Assembly (NCBI GenBank): GCA_016202915.1
Contig: JACQNT010000224.1
Coordinates: 1 to 9,141 of the forward strand
Source of the DNA: Acidobacteriota bacterium
GTDB taxonomy: Bacteria; Acidobacteriota; Polarisedimenticolia; Gp22-AA2
Reading direction: 5' to 3'
Length of the DNA stretch: 9,141 nucleotides
Under the pieces are notes generated by a model. It was not told where the DNA came from and ran no database searches. It saw only the letters and a program-made list of their open reading frames with translations. The position numbers were made by a program, and so were the translations under genes. Positions 1-6,936 of the stretch are shown here, piece by piece; position 1 is the stretch's first letter; each line of letters begins with the position of its first letter.

Positions 1-771
1 CGCTTCGCCCGTCGCGATCGGCGCCAGGCGGGCGCCCCGGATCCCCGCGGCGCGGAGGGCCTCCTGCGCGAGGTCGTAGCGGGTGCAGGCCCCCCCGTTG
101 GCGAAGTGCACCACGCCCCGGAAGTCGATCGCCAGCAGGCGCCGGAGCGCCTCCGCGAGATCCGCGACGTAGGTCGGGGAGCCGATCTGATCGCTCACCA
201 CCCGGAGGAGGCCTCCCCGCCGCGCGGCCGCGAGGATCGCGTCCACGAAGTGCGCGCGGCCGGAATTTTCCCCCGCATCGTCCTCCGCGGGGCCGAAGTG
301 CCACGACGACCGGACGATCAGGTGATCCTCGGCCACGGCGGCGACCCGCCTCTCCCCTTCCAGCTTGGTGCGCCCGTAGACCGAGAGCGGCGCCGGCGCG
401 TCGTCCTCCCGGTAGGGCGTCCGGCTCCTCCCGTCGAAGACGCAGTCGGTGCTGAGATGGACGATCCTGCAGCCGGCGCCGGCCGCCGCGCGCGCGGCGT
501 ACTCGGCCCCCTCCGCGTTCACCCGGAAGGCCCGCTCGGGATCGCTCTCGCAGCCGTCCACGTCCGTGTAGCCGGCGCAATTGATCACCACGGTCGGCCT
601 CGGCTCCAGCCGTTCCACCTCGTACTCGAGACGGAACCTGTCGGTCACGTCCACTTCCGCCCGGGTGGCGGAGACGGTGCCGGGGAACTCCTCTTCCAGC
701 CGGCGCCGCAGCGTCCTCCCCACCCTGCCTCCCGCTCCGAGGATGAGGGGCACCGCCGCGCGGTCCGGCAT
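1..771 (-). CDS. rmlD: dTDP-4-dehydrorhamnose reductase, 3' end outside window
   Basis: Last step of dTDP-L-rhamnose synthesis: NAD(P)H-dependent cytosolic reduction of dTDP-4-dehydro-L-rhamnose, supplying rhamnose for LPS O-chains or other surface glycans. I translated 257 codons with no stop; the frame runs off the left edge, so roughly the last 30-40 residues are missing. Visible are the Rossmann loop GAGGRVG (residues 12-18), NCAGYTDVDGCESD (64-77), the catalytic STDCVFDG block (107-114), the YGRTK Tyr/Lys pair (Y132, K136) and SPTYVADLA (198-206). These are the diagnostic RmlD/extended-SDR motifs in the right order. The ATG at 771 overlaps the lptD stop (TGATG), so translation is probably coupled; an in-frame GTG one codon upstream (774) is the only close alternative. 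No strong Shine-Dalgarno is seen. It is last in a memo-lptD-rmlD operon. A broader SDR sugar-nucleotide reductase is possible but less likely. Confidence 0.93.
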   Translation of the reverse strand, partial: MPDRAAVPLILGAGGRVGRTLRRRLEEEFPGTVSATRAEVDVTDRFRLEYEVERLEPRPTVVINCAGYTDVDGCESDPERAFRVNAEGAEYAARAAAGAGCRIVHLSTDCVFDGRSRTPYREDDAPAPLSVYGRTKLEGERRVAAVAEDHLIVRSSWHFGPAEDDAGENSGRAHFVDAILAAARRGGLLRVVSDQIGSPTYVADLAEALRRLLAIDFRGVVHFANGGACTRYDLAQEALRAAGIRGARLAPIATGEA

Positions 772-3470
772 CACTGGAAGGTCCCGGGAAACGTTCCGGG
801 CAGGCCGCCGCCGGATCCCGACTGCAGGTCGATGACGTTCCCCACGCCCCGGAGGTTGATCAGGAAGCGGAACTCGCGCTGGCTCGACCCGAGGAAATTG
901 CGGTCCAGGACCTCGAGCTGGAAGCCGCAGCACTGGGTGTTGTAGCCGAACTTGTAGCGCTGGTCCCGCAGGCGCGGACCTCCCCCGAGGAGATCCCCCA
1001 GCTCGTAGTTCGCCTGCATCCCGAGGAGGACGCGGCGCCCGAGCAGGCTGGTCTCCCCCAGGAAGCCGATCTGGTTGCGATCGAAGGCGCCGGCCCCCTC
1101 GAGGTCGCGCACCATCGACCAGGTGACGTCCAGGAAGCCGCGCCGGGGGCTGCGCAGGTTGGCGCTGAGGCTGGCGTCCCGGATCTGGCGGAACAGGACA
1201 TCGTAGCGCGCCCGCAGATCCAGGCTGGTGTGCTGCGAGGGGTTGAAGCGGACGGCGGCGCGCACGGGGGAGACGCGGGTGCTGTCGGTGAGAGAGAAGC
1301 TGAGGGGGCCCAGGAACGAGTAGTCCTGGCTGATCTCGAGCGACGCCACCTCCACCGTGCTGAGACGCTGGCGTCCCTCCGCCGCCTTGTCCTTCTCCCC
1401 GGGGGCCGTCGCCGCCCCCGCTTCCTCCGGCTCGGGCCGGGTTCGTGCCCGGAACAGGTCGGCGAGGGGATCGACGCCGCTGTAGCCCGCCTTCGCCATC
1501 GATCCCGGGCTCTCGAACCCCTCCCCCCCTCCGGCCGGCCGCTTCGCGAACAGCCGCGTGACCAGGGCGTAGGTGACCGTGTTGAAGTCGCCACCGGTGA
1601 CGTCGATCTCGTCAAACCTGAAAACGCTGCCGGGGTCGCTGCCCGCGGCGCGGTACGCGTACCGGATCTGTGGCTCGAAGATGTGCCTGAACTGCGGCGA
1701 AAAGGCCGAATCGGGGCGGTCGAAGACGCGGCTGAACTTCGGCCCGATGAGCGTCAGCCCCGCCTGGAAGGCGGTGCGGTTCAGGGTGGCGTCGGAGAAC
1801 ACCGTGCGCTCCTGGTCCCGGATCATGTTCCCTTCCGCCGGGTCGCCCGGGCCGGCGACCCCGTCACAGCCGAGATCTTCCGCGGCGTCGAAGACCCCGT
1901 CGAAGTCGAGGTCCCTCTCGCTGTCAACGATCCCGTTCCCCTCTCCGAAATCCCCCGTGTTCGGACGGTTGTCGCATCCCAGGTCGGCCGTCAGGGTTTT
2001 TGAATAATAGGTGTCCCTGTACCCCACGCTGGCGTCCAGATCGAACCACGGCACGGGCGACAGCTGCGAGGAGAACACCGGGAAGGCGTCGAACCTCCCG
2101 TAATCGCCGCCCTCCTGTCCCGTCCGGAAGCTGTTCGCCGACGACTCCAGGGTCAGGAAGAAGGGACTGTTGCCGAGGCGCTGGCGCCGGCCGCGGACCT
2201 CGATCTCCGGCCGGATCCAGCGCACGATCGTCTCCTCTCTCGTCAGGGAGAACGGATCCCCCACTCCCGGCGGCACCTGGACGTTCACCAGCTGCTCGCG
2301 CCTCTCGCCCCTGAGATTCAGCGAGTAGAACCCCCAGTTCCGGGTCAGGAACAGGTTGCTGAGCGCCTGCGGGTTGGTGGAGAGCCTGAGGTCGCGCTCG
2401 AAGTCGAGGTAGTAGTCGAAGTCGCTGAGGAAGTTGGCGTTGGTGACCAGGCGCCAGCCGGAGAGGAGATCCTGGTTGTGGGCGTAGTTGATCACCCAGC
2501 GGTCCACCGGGACGTCGTCGCCGGCGCGCCGCTCCTCCTTGGCGATCTGGTCCCGGATGTAGTAGCCGACGAGGCGGCCCCGGCCGGTGTCGTTCGGGAC
2601 GTAGCGGTATTCGAGGCCCGTCCCGTAGCCCGCCAGGGAGAGGTAATCGAGGTAGAACGTTGCGTCCATGTTACCGCGCATCGCCCAGTAGAGGGCGTTG
2701 CTGATGACCGTGCCGCCGCGCCGCGAGAAGCCGAACTCCGGGAACAGGAGGCCGGAGGCGCGGTCGGTTTTGATCGGCCAGACGAGATACGGCGTGAAGA
2801 ACACGGGAACGCGGCCGATCTTGAACGACAGGTTGCGCAGGTAGGCGTAGTCGTCCAGGCGCAGCAGGCCGCGGCCCACCTTGAAGCTCCAGTAGGGGAT
2901 CGGCTGGGTGCAGGCGGTGAAGGTGGCGTCGTGGAGGACCAGCTCGTCCCCCGAGATCTTCTCGATGCGCTCCGCCTCGAAGTAGTAGGACGGCTCGGCG
3001 TAGCCGCGCGCCTTGTAGAAGGTCCCGGTGTCGGTCTCGAGGTTGTACGTCAGGCTCTCGGCCGTGATCCGCGCGCTCCCGTGATCCAGGACGGCGTTCC
3101 CGGAGGCGGAGGCCTCCTTGGTGGACGCGACGTAGCGCACGAAGTCGGCCTGCAGCCGCACGTCGCCGTACTTGATGTCGACGTACTCCTTGAGGATCAG
3201 CTCGTCCTTGCCGAGGACGGACCCGGGGCCGGCGGCGATCTCCAGGGTCCTGGCCCCCTGCCCCTCGCTGACCAGGCGGCGCTGGCCTTCCGGGCCGGGC
3301 GGCTTTTCCCGCGGCCGGGTCTCCGGCGGCGGAGGCTGCGTTCCCTTCTCCGCGGGCTCCTCGTCCCGAGGCGCGGCGAGGATGGAGGGAGTGCCCCGGC
3401 GGGCGCCGGGATCGCCGGGGACCAGCAGGAGAACGGCGATCCAGGCGGCGATCGCCGCGGGGCGCCTCAC
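771..3470 (-). CDS. lptD: LPS-assembly protein LptD (outer-membrane translocon)
   Basis: Outer-membrane beta-barrel that, with LptE, inserts lipopolysaccharide into the outer leaflet. I chose GTG 3470 (899 aa): the open frame continues upstream but overlaps the memo gene, and GTG 3470 begins a signal peptide (VRRP, hydrophobic residues 6-17, possible cleavage near LAA 31-33). No convincing Shine-Dalgarno is seen. A Pro/Glu-rich linker (about 38-62) precedes an OstA/LptA-like periplasmic domain (about 70-185). The LptD hallmark segment follows: FFTPYLVWPIKTDRASG (224-240), then GLEYRY (285-290), and barrel strands to the C-terminus. Cysteines are C187, C499, C535 and the adjacent pair C847-C848. 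C187 and the CC pair match the conserved positions that form inter-domain disulfides in E. coli LptD; the equivalent of the E. coli N-terminal cysteine is absent. C499 and C535 lie in an unusual acidic repeat insertion (496-556). A low-complexity P/E/A/K loop lies near 665-700, and the tail is Gly/Pro-rich. It starts 43 nt after memo and overlaps rmlD by 1 nt. Confidence 0.95.
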   Translation of the reverse strand: MRRPAAIAAWIAVLLLVPGDPGARRGTPSILAAPRDEEPAEKGTQPPPPETRPREKPPGPEGQRRLVSEGQGARTLEIAAGPGSVLGKDELILKEYVDIKYGDVRLQADFVRYVASTKEASASGNAVLDHGSARITAESLTYNLETDTGTFYKARGYAEPSYYFEAERIEKISGDELVLHDATFTACTQPIPYWSFKVGRGLLRLDDYAYLRNLSFKIGRVPVFFTPYLVWPIKTDRASGLLFPEFGFSRRGGTVISNALYWAMRGNMDATFYLDYLSLAGYGTGLEYRYVPNDTGRGRLVGYYIRDQIAKEERRAGDDVPVDRWVINYAHNQDLLSGWRLVTNANFLSDFDYYLDFERDLRLSTNPQALSNLFLTRNWGFYSLNLRGERREQLVNVQVPPGVGDPFSLTREETIVRWIRPEIEVRGRRQRLGNSPFFLTLESSANSFRTGQEGGDYGRFDAFPVFSSQLSPVPWFDLDASVGYRDTYYSKTLTADLGCDNRPNTGDFGEGNGIVDSERDLDFDGVFDAAEDLGCDGVAGPGDPAEGNMIRDQERTVFSDATLNRTAFQAGLTLIGPKFSRVFDRPDSAFSPQFRHIFEPQIRYAYRAAGSDPGSVFRFDEIDVTGGDFNTVTYALVTRLFAKRPAGGGEGFESPGSMAKAGYSGVDPLADLFRARTRPEPEEAGAATAPGEKDKAAEGRQRLSTVEVASLEISQDYSFLGPLSFSLTDSTRVSPVRAAVRFNPSQHTSLDLRARYDVLFRQIRDASLSANLRSPRRGFLDVTWSMVRDLEGAGAFDRNQIGFLGETSLLGRRVLLGMQANYELGDLLGGGPRLRDQRYKFGYNTQCCGFQLEVLDRNFLGSSQREFRFLINLRGVGNVIDLQSGSGGGLPGTFPGTFQ
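1803..1985 (-). repeat. Two 25-residue acidic Cys repeats inside lptD
   Basis: LptD residues 496-520 (nt 1985-1911) and 532-556 (nt 1877-1803) align without gaps and share 14 of 25 residues, in the pattern D-L-G-C-D-x5-G-D-x2-E-G-N-x-I-x-D-x-E-R. The 11-residue linker between them reads LDFDGVFDAAE; with the preceding Asp it forms a DxDxDG...D...E array like calcium-binding loops of thrombospondin type-3 or dockerin/EF-hand-like repeats. The period is 36 residues (108 nt). The repeats are seen directly; calcium binding and surface-loop location are inferred. Confidence 0.8.
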
Positions 3471-3513
3471 GGCCGCCGCGGTCCGGGATCCTGCCGCGCT
3501 CCGGGGCGGATCC

Positions 3514-4332
3514 TCAAGAGATCGCGACCCCGGCGTACCCCACGACCGAGTCGAAATCACCGCTCGTCTCCCCCGAGGTGCCGTAAGCGACCAGGCGTCC
3601 GGAACGGGCCCCCCGGCGGCGGGCGGCCTCCAGACCAGCCACCGCGGGGGCGACGCCGCACATGCTGATGTCCTCCTCCCGGACGATCCGGTGCAGCCCC
3701 TCGGGATCGACCGCCAGGACCCTGTCAATCGCCTTCCGATCCTGCGCCTCGGCGACCGGCGCGGGCAGGTAGTGCGACATGTCGCTGCTGATGACCAGCA
3801 GCACGTCCTCGCGCGCCGCGTCGATCGCCTCCGCCACGGCGCGCCCGAGGTCCAGGAGGAGCGGCAGGCGCATGGTACCGACGCAGATCGGGACGAAGCG
3901 GAACTCCCCCGCCAGGTACTGCAGGAACGGGATCTGGACCTCCAGGGAATGCTCGCGCCGGTGGGCCTCCGCATCGACGCGGGCCGCCCCGCAGCGCGCC
4001 AGGATCTCCCCCGCCAGGGACGCGTCGATCGGCGCCGCGCCGAGAGGAGTCTCCCAGGCGCCCTCGTCGTTCACCGCGATCGCCTCCCCCGCGCCCGTAT
4101 GGTTCGGACAGAGCATCACCATCCTCCCGGGGAGGCGCACCGAGGTGTAAGTCTTCGCCGCCACGCGCCCCGAGTAGATGTAGCCGGCGTGCGGGACGAG
4201 GAGCGCGATCCCCTGCGGCGCCACGGCCCCGGAAGGGGGCGTCCGCCCCTCGGTCAGGTCCCGCAGATCGCTCCTGAGCGTCTCCGGGTCGGCCGGATAG
4301 AAGCGACCGGCCACTGCGGGCCTGCGGTTCAT
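3514..4332 (-). CDS. Memo-family protein (AmmeMemoRadiSam system protein B)
   Basis: A 272-residue protein, normal for the MEMO1/AmmeMemoRadiSam-B family, which has a fold related to non-heme-iron extradiol dioxygenases. Family hallmarks are GRFYPADPETL (9-19), VPHAGYIYSG (46-55, H48), LCPNHTG (74-80, H78), EHSLEVQIPFLQYL (127-140, H128), SSDMSHYLP (182-190) and MCGVAP (224-229, C225). H48, H78 and C225 match positions reported as metal ligands in human MEMO1 (H49, H81, C244). Bacterial function is not established, so none is assigned; no signal peptide or membrane segment is seen, suggesting a cytosolic protein. ATG 4332 was chosen over upstream codons because GGGGAG precedes it by 4 nt and the family begins at this point (RxPAVAGxFYP). 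It is the first gene of the leftward operon; AMMECR1 and the radical SAM partner of the named system are not in the window next to it. Confidence 0.92.
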   Translation of the reverse strand: MNRRPAVAGRFYPADPETLRSDLRDLTEGRTPPSGAVAPQGIALLVPHAGYIYSGRVAAKTYTSVRLPGRMVMLCPNHTGAGEAIAVNDEGAWETPLGAAPIDASLAGEILARCGAARVDAEAHRREHSLEVQIPFLQYLAGEFRFVPICVGTMRLPLLLDLGRAVAEAIDAAREDVLLVISSDMSHYLPAPVAEAQDRKAIDRVLAVDPEGLHRIVREEDISMCGVAPAVAGLEAARRRGARSGRLVAYGTSGETSGDFDSVVGYAGVAIS

Positions 4333-4378
4333 CGCGCTCCCCGGTGGAAGTCCACGCGCCTGCTTCCAGAGGCGGCTG

Positions 4379-4407
4379 ATGCTACCAGATGGACCCGGCA
4401 AAGTAAA
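4379..4407 (-). promoter_or_regulatory. Promoter of the memo-lptD-rmlD operon (extended -10)
   Basis: On the minus strand TTTACT (4402-4407) is followed after 17 nt by TAGCAT (4379-4384), with TGG immediately upstream of the -10 giving an extended TGN motif. Each hexamer matches the sigma70 consensus at 4 of 6 bases. Predicted start of transcription is near 4372, about 40 nt before the memo ATG. An A-rich stretch (4401-4412) is an AT-rich island in a very GC-rich neighbourhood. Prediction from sequence only. Confidence 0.6.
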
Positions 4408-4425
4408 GAAAACCGGACACTTGCG

Positions 4426-4455
4426 TTGTTTGCGGCGCCTGGCCTGTGCTAGGAT
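4426..4455 (+). promoter_or_regulatory. Promoter for the amidase/radical SAM genes (extended -10)
   Basis: On the plus strand TTGTTT (4426-4431), an 18-nt spacer and TAGGAT (4450-4455) with TGC directly before it form a sigma70-type extended -10 promoter. Transcription would start near 4462, giving a leader of about 28 nt before ATG 4490. An alternative -35, TTGCGT at 4421-4426, would leave a 23-nt spacer and is unlikely. Together with the leftward promoter at 4379-4407 this makes a divergent pair about 65 nt apart (-10 to -10). Confidence 0.6.
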
Positions 4456-4477
4456 GTCGCCCCCACTTGGTGCGGGC

Positions 4478-4484
4478 GGAAGGG
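4478..4484 (+). promoter_or_regulatory. Ribosome binding site fixing the start at 4490
   Basis: GGAAGGG lies 5 nt before ATG 4490. An in-frame ATG at 4454 overlaps the predicted -10 box and so would sit outside the predicted transcript; the frame also stays open to 4379. This site therefore supports 4490 as the start. Confidence 0.6.
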
Positions 4485-4489
4485 TCCGG

Positions 4490-5401
4490 ATGGCGGCGAG
4501 AAGACCGGCGGCGACCGCCGAGGGCGGCCGGCTGCGGATCTCTCTGGCTCAGGTGGAGCCGGTGCTGGGAGACCTGCGGGCGAACGTCGCCATGCACCTG
4601 CGCTGGATCCGGGAGGCGTCCCGCCGGGGCGCGGACCTCGTGGTCTTCCCGGAGCTCAGCCTGACCGGCTACCTCCTGCAGGACCTGGTGGCGGAGGTGG
4701 CGGTGCGGCCCGCCGAGGCGGCGGCGCTCCGGCCCCTCCTGGCGATGAGCCGCCGACTGGCGATCGTGGTCGGCCTGGTCGAGGAGACCCCGGGGCACCG
4801 CTATTACAACAGCGCCCTGTTCCTTTCGGGCGGGCGGATCGTCCACGCGCATCGTAAAGTTTACTTGCCCACCTACGGGATGTTCGACGAGGGGCGTGAT
4901 TTCGCCGCCGGGGACCGACTGCAGGCGTTCCCCACACGGTTGGGGCGGATGGGGATGCTGGTGTGCGAGGACCTCTGGCATCTCTCGTCCTCGCTGATCC
5001 TGGCGCAGGACGGGGCCGACTATCTCCTGGGGCTGTCGAACTCACCCACCGAGGGGATCGACCCGCGGGAGGGGCTCGTCAACCACGCCACCTGGAGAGA
5101 TCTCGTGAAGGTGACCGCCCAGCTCCAGACGATCTACGTCGCCTACGTCAACCGGGTCGGGTTCGAGGACGGCGTGAACTTCGGAGGCGGCTCCTGCGTC
5201 GTCGATCCCTTCGGCCGGGTCATCGCCGAGGGGAAGATGCTGGAGGAGGACCTGGTCGTCTGCGACCTGGAGCGCGCCGTCCTGCGTCGCGCCCGGACCT
5301 TCTTCCCGCTGCTCCGCGACGAGCGGCTGGCGATCCTGTCGCGCGAGATCCAGAGGCTCCTGGCGGTGCCGGCCGCGGGCAGAAAGGCGAAGCGGGCATG
5401 A
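4490..5401 (+). CDS. Nitrilase-superfamily amidase, NAD+ synthetase glutaminase-like
   Basis: A 303-residue stand-alone carbon-nitrogen hydrolase. The Glu-Lys-Cys triad is intact: E55 in FPELSLTGY, K123 in HRKVYLPTYGMFDEGRDF, C159 in LVCEDLW. The PTYGMFDEGR and CEDLW contexts resemble the N-terminal glutaminase domain of glutamine-dependent NAD+ synthetase more than aliphatic nitrilases, and the length matches that single domain. No ATP-pyrophosphatase (synthetase) domain follows. It could release ammonia for a partner NadE encoded elsewhere, or be an amidase or acyltransferase of unknown substrate; the family alone does not decide this. It appears cytosolic, with no signal peptide or membrane segment. 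A short basic tail (GRKAKRA) ends the protein. It is transcribed from its own divergent promoter, and its stop overlaps the ATG of the next gene (ATGA, 5398-5401), implying translational coupling. Confidence 0.85.
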   Translation: MAARRPAATAEGGRLRISLAQVEPVLGDLRANVAMHLRWIREASRRGADLVVFPELSLTGYLLQDLVAEVAVRPAEAAALRPLLAMSRRLAIVVGLVEETPGHRYYNSALFLSGGRIVHAHRKVYLPTYGMFDEGRDFAAGDRLQAFPTRLGRMGMLVCEDLWHLSSSLILAQDGADYLLGLSNSPTEGIDPREGLVNHATWRDLVKVTAQLQTIYVAYVNRVGFEDGVNFGGGSCVVDPFGRVIAEGKMLEEDLVVCDLERAVLRRARTFFPLLRDERLAILSREIQRLLAVPAAGRKAKRA

Positions 5402-5900
5402 AGATCCTCCTGGCCCACACGTGTCACGACCTGGGGAAGATGGAGTTCTACTCGCGCTTCACCCCCCTCGGGCTCGGCTACATCTGCGGCGCGCTGCGGC
5501 GGGAGGGGTACGACGCCCGCATCGTGAACATGAGCGAGAGGTCCTGGATCCGGGCGGCGCGGTTCCTGGAGGCGGAGCGGCCGGAGTTGTTCGGGGTCTC
5601 CACCTTCACCTTCAACCGCCACGAGGCGATGCGCCTGGCGGCGCCGGCCCGCGAGGCGAGCTTGGCGTCCCTGATCGTGGCGGGAGGGCCCGGGGCGCCC
5701 TCCCCACCCGCGGCGGCGCAGGGAGAACCGATCGACGGCCCGGACCGGCCGGTGATTTCTGCCGCGGCCTGATCGAGGCCCGGATCGATCTCCCGTGGGA
5801 CTGCCAGTCGCGCGTCAACGCCGTGGTCGAGGAGCGGCTGGCCTGGATGCGGCGCGCCGGCTGCACCCACATCCAGTACGGCGTCGAGTCGGGATCGTCG
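5398..5900 (+). pseudogene. B12-binding radical SAM protein, decayed (core and C-terminus lost)
   Basis: The first part (ATG 5398, 124 codons, stop at 5770-5772) begins as a B12-binding domain of the kind fused to radical SAM enzymes: MKILLAHT, PLGLGYICGALRREGY (23-38), ELFGVSTFTFNRHEA (63-77), LIVAGGP (92-98). Recognisable homology stops near 5691. In a different frame, 5754-5900 encodes the later part of a radical SAM barrel: FCRGLIEARIDLPWDCQSRV followed by MRRAGCTHIQYGVESGS. Only about 60 nt separate the two blocks, where such proteins normally have over a hundred residues including the CxxxCxxC [4Fe-4S] motif, which is absent in every frame here. Homology ends again 12 nt before the stop of the convergent protease gene, so the C-terminal third is missing too. 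At least one internal deletion with frame change and one terminal deletion are needed; an assembly error is the alternative. The remaining product cannot be an active radical SAM enzyme. The original substrate is unknown. Confidence 0.8.
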
Positions 5901-5911
5901 CGCCGCAGCGC

Positions 5912-6928
5912 TCACCCCATCGATTCGAGGATCCTGACGCGCGCTTCAATCGGCGGGTGGGTGCTGAACAGCGCCGAGGAGTCCATCCCGAACGCCTTCA
6001 CCGGGTTGACGATGTACATGTGCTGGGTGGCGCGGTTGGCGACCTCGAGCACGCCGGGGTCGGCGGCGATCTTGCGCAGGGCGGAGGCGAGGCCGAGGGG
6101 GTTGCGCGTCAGCTCCACGGCGGTCGCGTCGGCCAGAAGCTCGCGCTTGCGCGAGATCGCCATCTGGATGATCCGCGAGGCGATCGGGGCGACGAGGGCG
6201 AGCACCAGCGCCAGCAAGACGACCGGCCCACCCCCCCGGCCGGAGAGGCGGCGGCGGGAGCCGGCGCGGGGGGCGCGCAGGAAGACATCGCACAAAAGCG
6301 CGACGGTGCCGACCAGGATCCCGACGAGCGTCGCGAAGCGCACGTCGAAGTTGCGGACGTGGCTCATCTCGTGCGCCAGCACCCCCTGCAGCTCCTCGCG
6401 GTTCAACTTGTCCAGCAGGCCGCGCGTCACCGCCACCGCGGCGTGATCGGGGTCGCGGCCGGTGGCGAACGCGTTCGGGGCGGCCGAGTCGATGACGTAG
6501 ACCCGCGGCTTGCGGAGGCCGGAGGCGATGCACATCTCTTCCACGAGATTGTGTAGCTGCGGGTGATCCGCCTGCGCCGCCTCCCGCGCGCCGCTCGCGG
6601 CCAGGACCATCCGGTCCCCCTGGTAGAAGGCGGCGAGCGAGCCGATCGACCCGAAGACGAGCCCCGTGAGGACGCCCGCGGGGCCGAAGCCGTAGAACTC
6701 CCCGAAGGCCCAGCCGACGGAGGCGAGCAGGAGGACGAACGCGCCGACCAGGGCCCACGACCGCCGCGCGTTTGCCGCCTGCTCGGTGTAGAAGTCGCGG
6801 CGCGCGCCCGGCGGCCGGGGCGGCCGCGGTGGGCGCCCCTCGCGCCCAAAGATGGTCTGGCAGAGCGTGCAGTAGGAGGCCGAGGGGGGGTTCCGGTAGC
6901 CGCACTTCGGACAGGGGACGCGGTCCAT
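5912..6928 (-). CDS. M48-family membrane metalloprotease with N-terminal zinc ribbon (HtpX-like)
   Basis: A 338-residue integral-membrane zinc protease of the HtpX/M48 type. An N-terminal zinc ribbon (C6-x2-C9 and C20-x2-C23) is joined by an Arg/Pro-rich linker (29-44) to two membrane segments (about 57-75 and 82-102). The catalytic domain has NAFATGRDPDHAAVAVTRGLL (152-172), the HEMSH zinc motif (186-190) and the third ligand E263 in RKRELLADA. Two further hydrophobic segments (about 198-216 and 234-255) lie between them, as in HtpX. The C-terminal STHPPIEARVRIL (322-334) is the usual M48 ending, so the gene looks complete. The zinc ribbon is an addition relative to E. coli HtpX. Likely role: proteolysis of misfolded membrane proteins (inferred from family). 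ATG 6928 lies 8 nt after the lemA stop without a clear Shine-Dalgarno, so coupling to lemA is likely. It is convergent with the broken radical SAM gene. Confidence 0.92.
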   Translation of the reverse strand: MDRVPCPKCGYRNPPSASYCTLCQTIFGREGRPPRPPRPPGARRDFYTEQAANARRSWALVGAFVLLLASVGWAFGEFYGFGPAGVLTGLVFGSIGSLAAFYQGDRMVLAASGAREAAQADHPQLHNLVEEMCIASGLRKPRVYVIDSAAPNAFATGRDPDHAAVAVTRGLLDKLNREELQGVLAHEMSHVRNFDVRFATLVGILVGTVALLCDVFLRAPRAGSRRRLSGRGGGPVVLLALVLALVAPIASRIIQMAISRKRELLADATAVELTRNPLGLASALRKIAADPGVLEVANRATQHMYIVNPVKAFGMDSSALFSTHPPIEARVRILESMG

Positions 6929-6936
6929 CGCGGCGA

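Noticed and set aside
2478..3668. Plus-strand open frame of 396 codons
   Set aside because: Antisense shadow of lptD and memo; Val/Asp/Arg-rich composition with no family motifs, as expected opposite GC-rich genes.
3471..3974. N-terminal extension of the lptD frame to an ATG at 3974
   Set aside because: It lies opposite no LptD homology, is Arg/Ser-rich, and overlaps the well-supported memo gene on the same strand; GTG 3470 gives a proper signal peptide.
5773..6446. Continuation of the radical SAM frame to 6446
   Set aside because: Homology ends near 5900; beyond 5912 the frame is simply antisense to the M48 protease gene.
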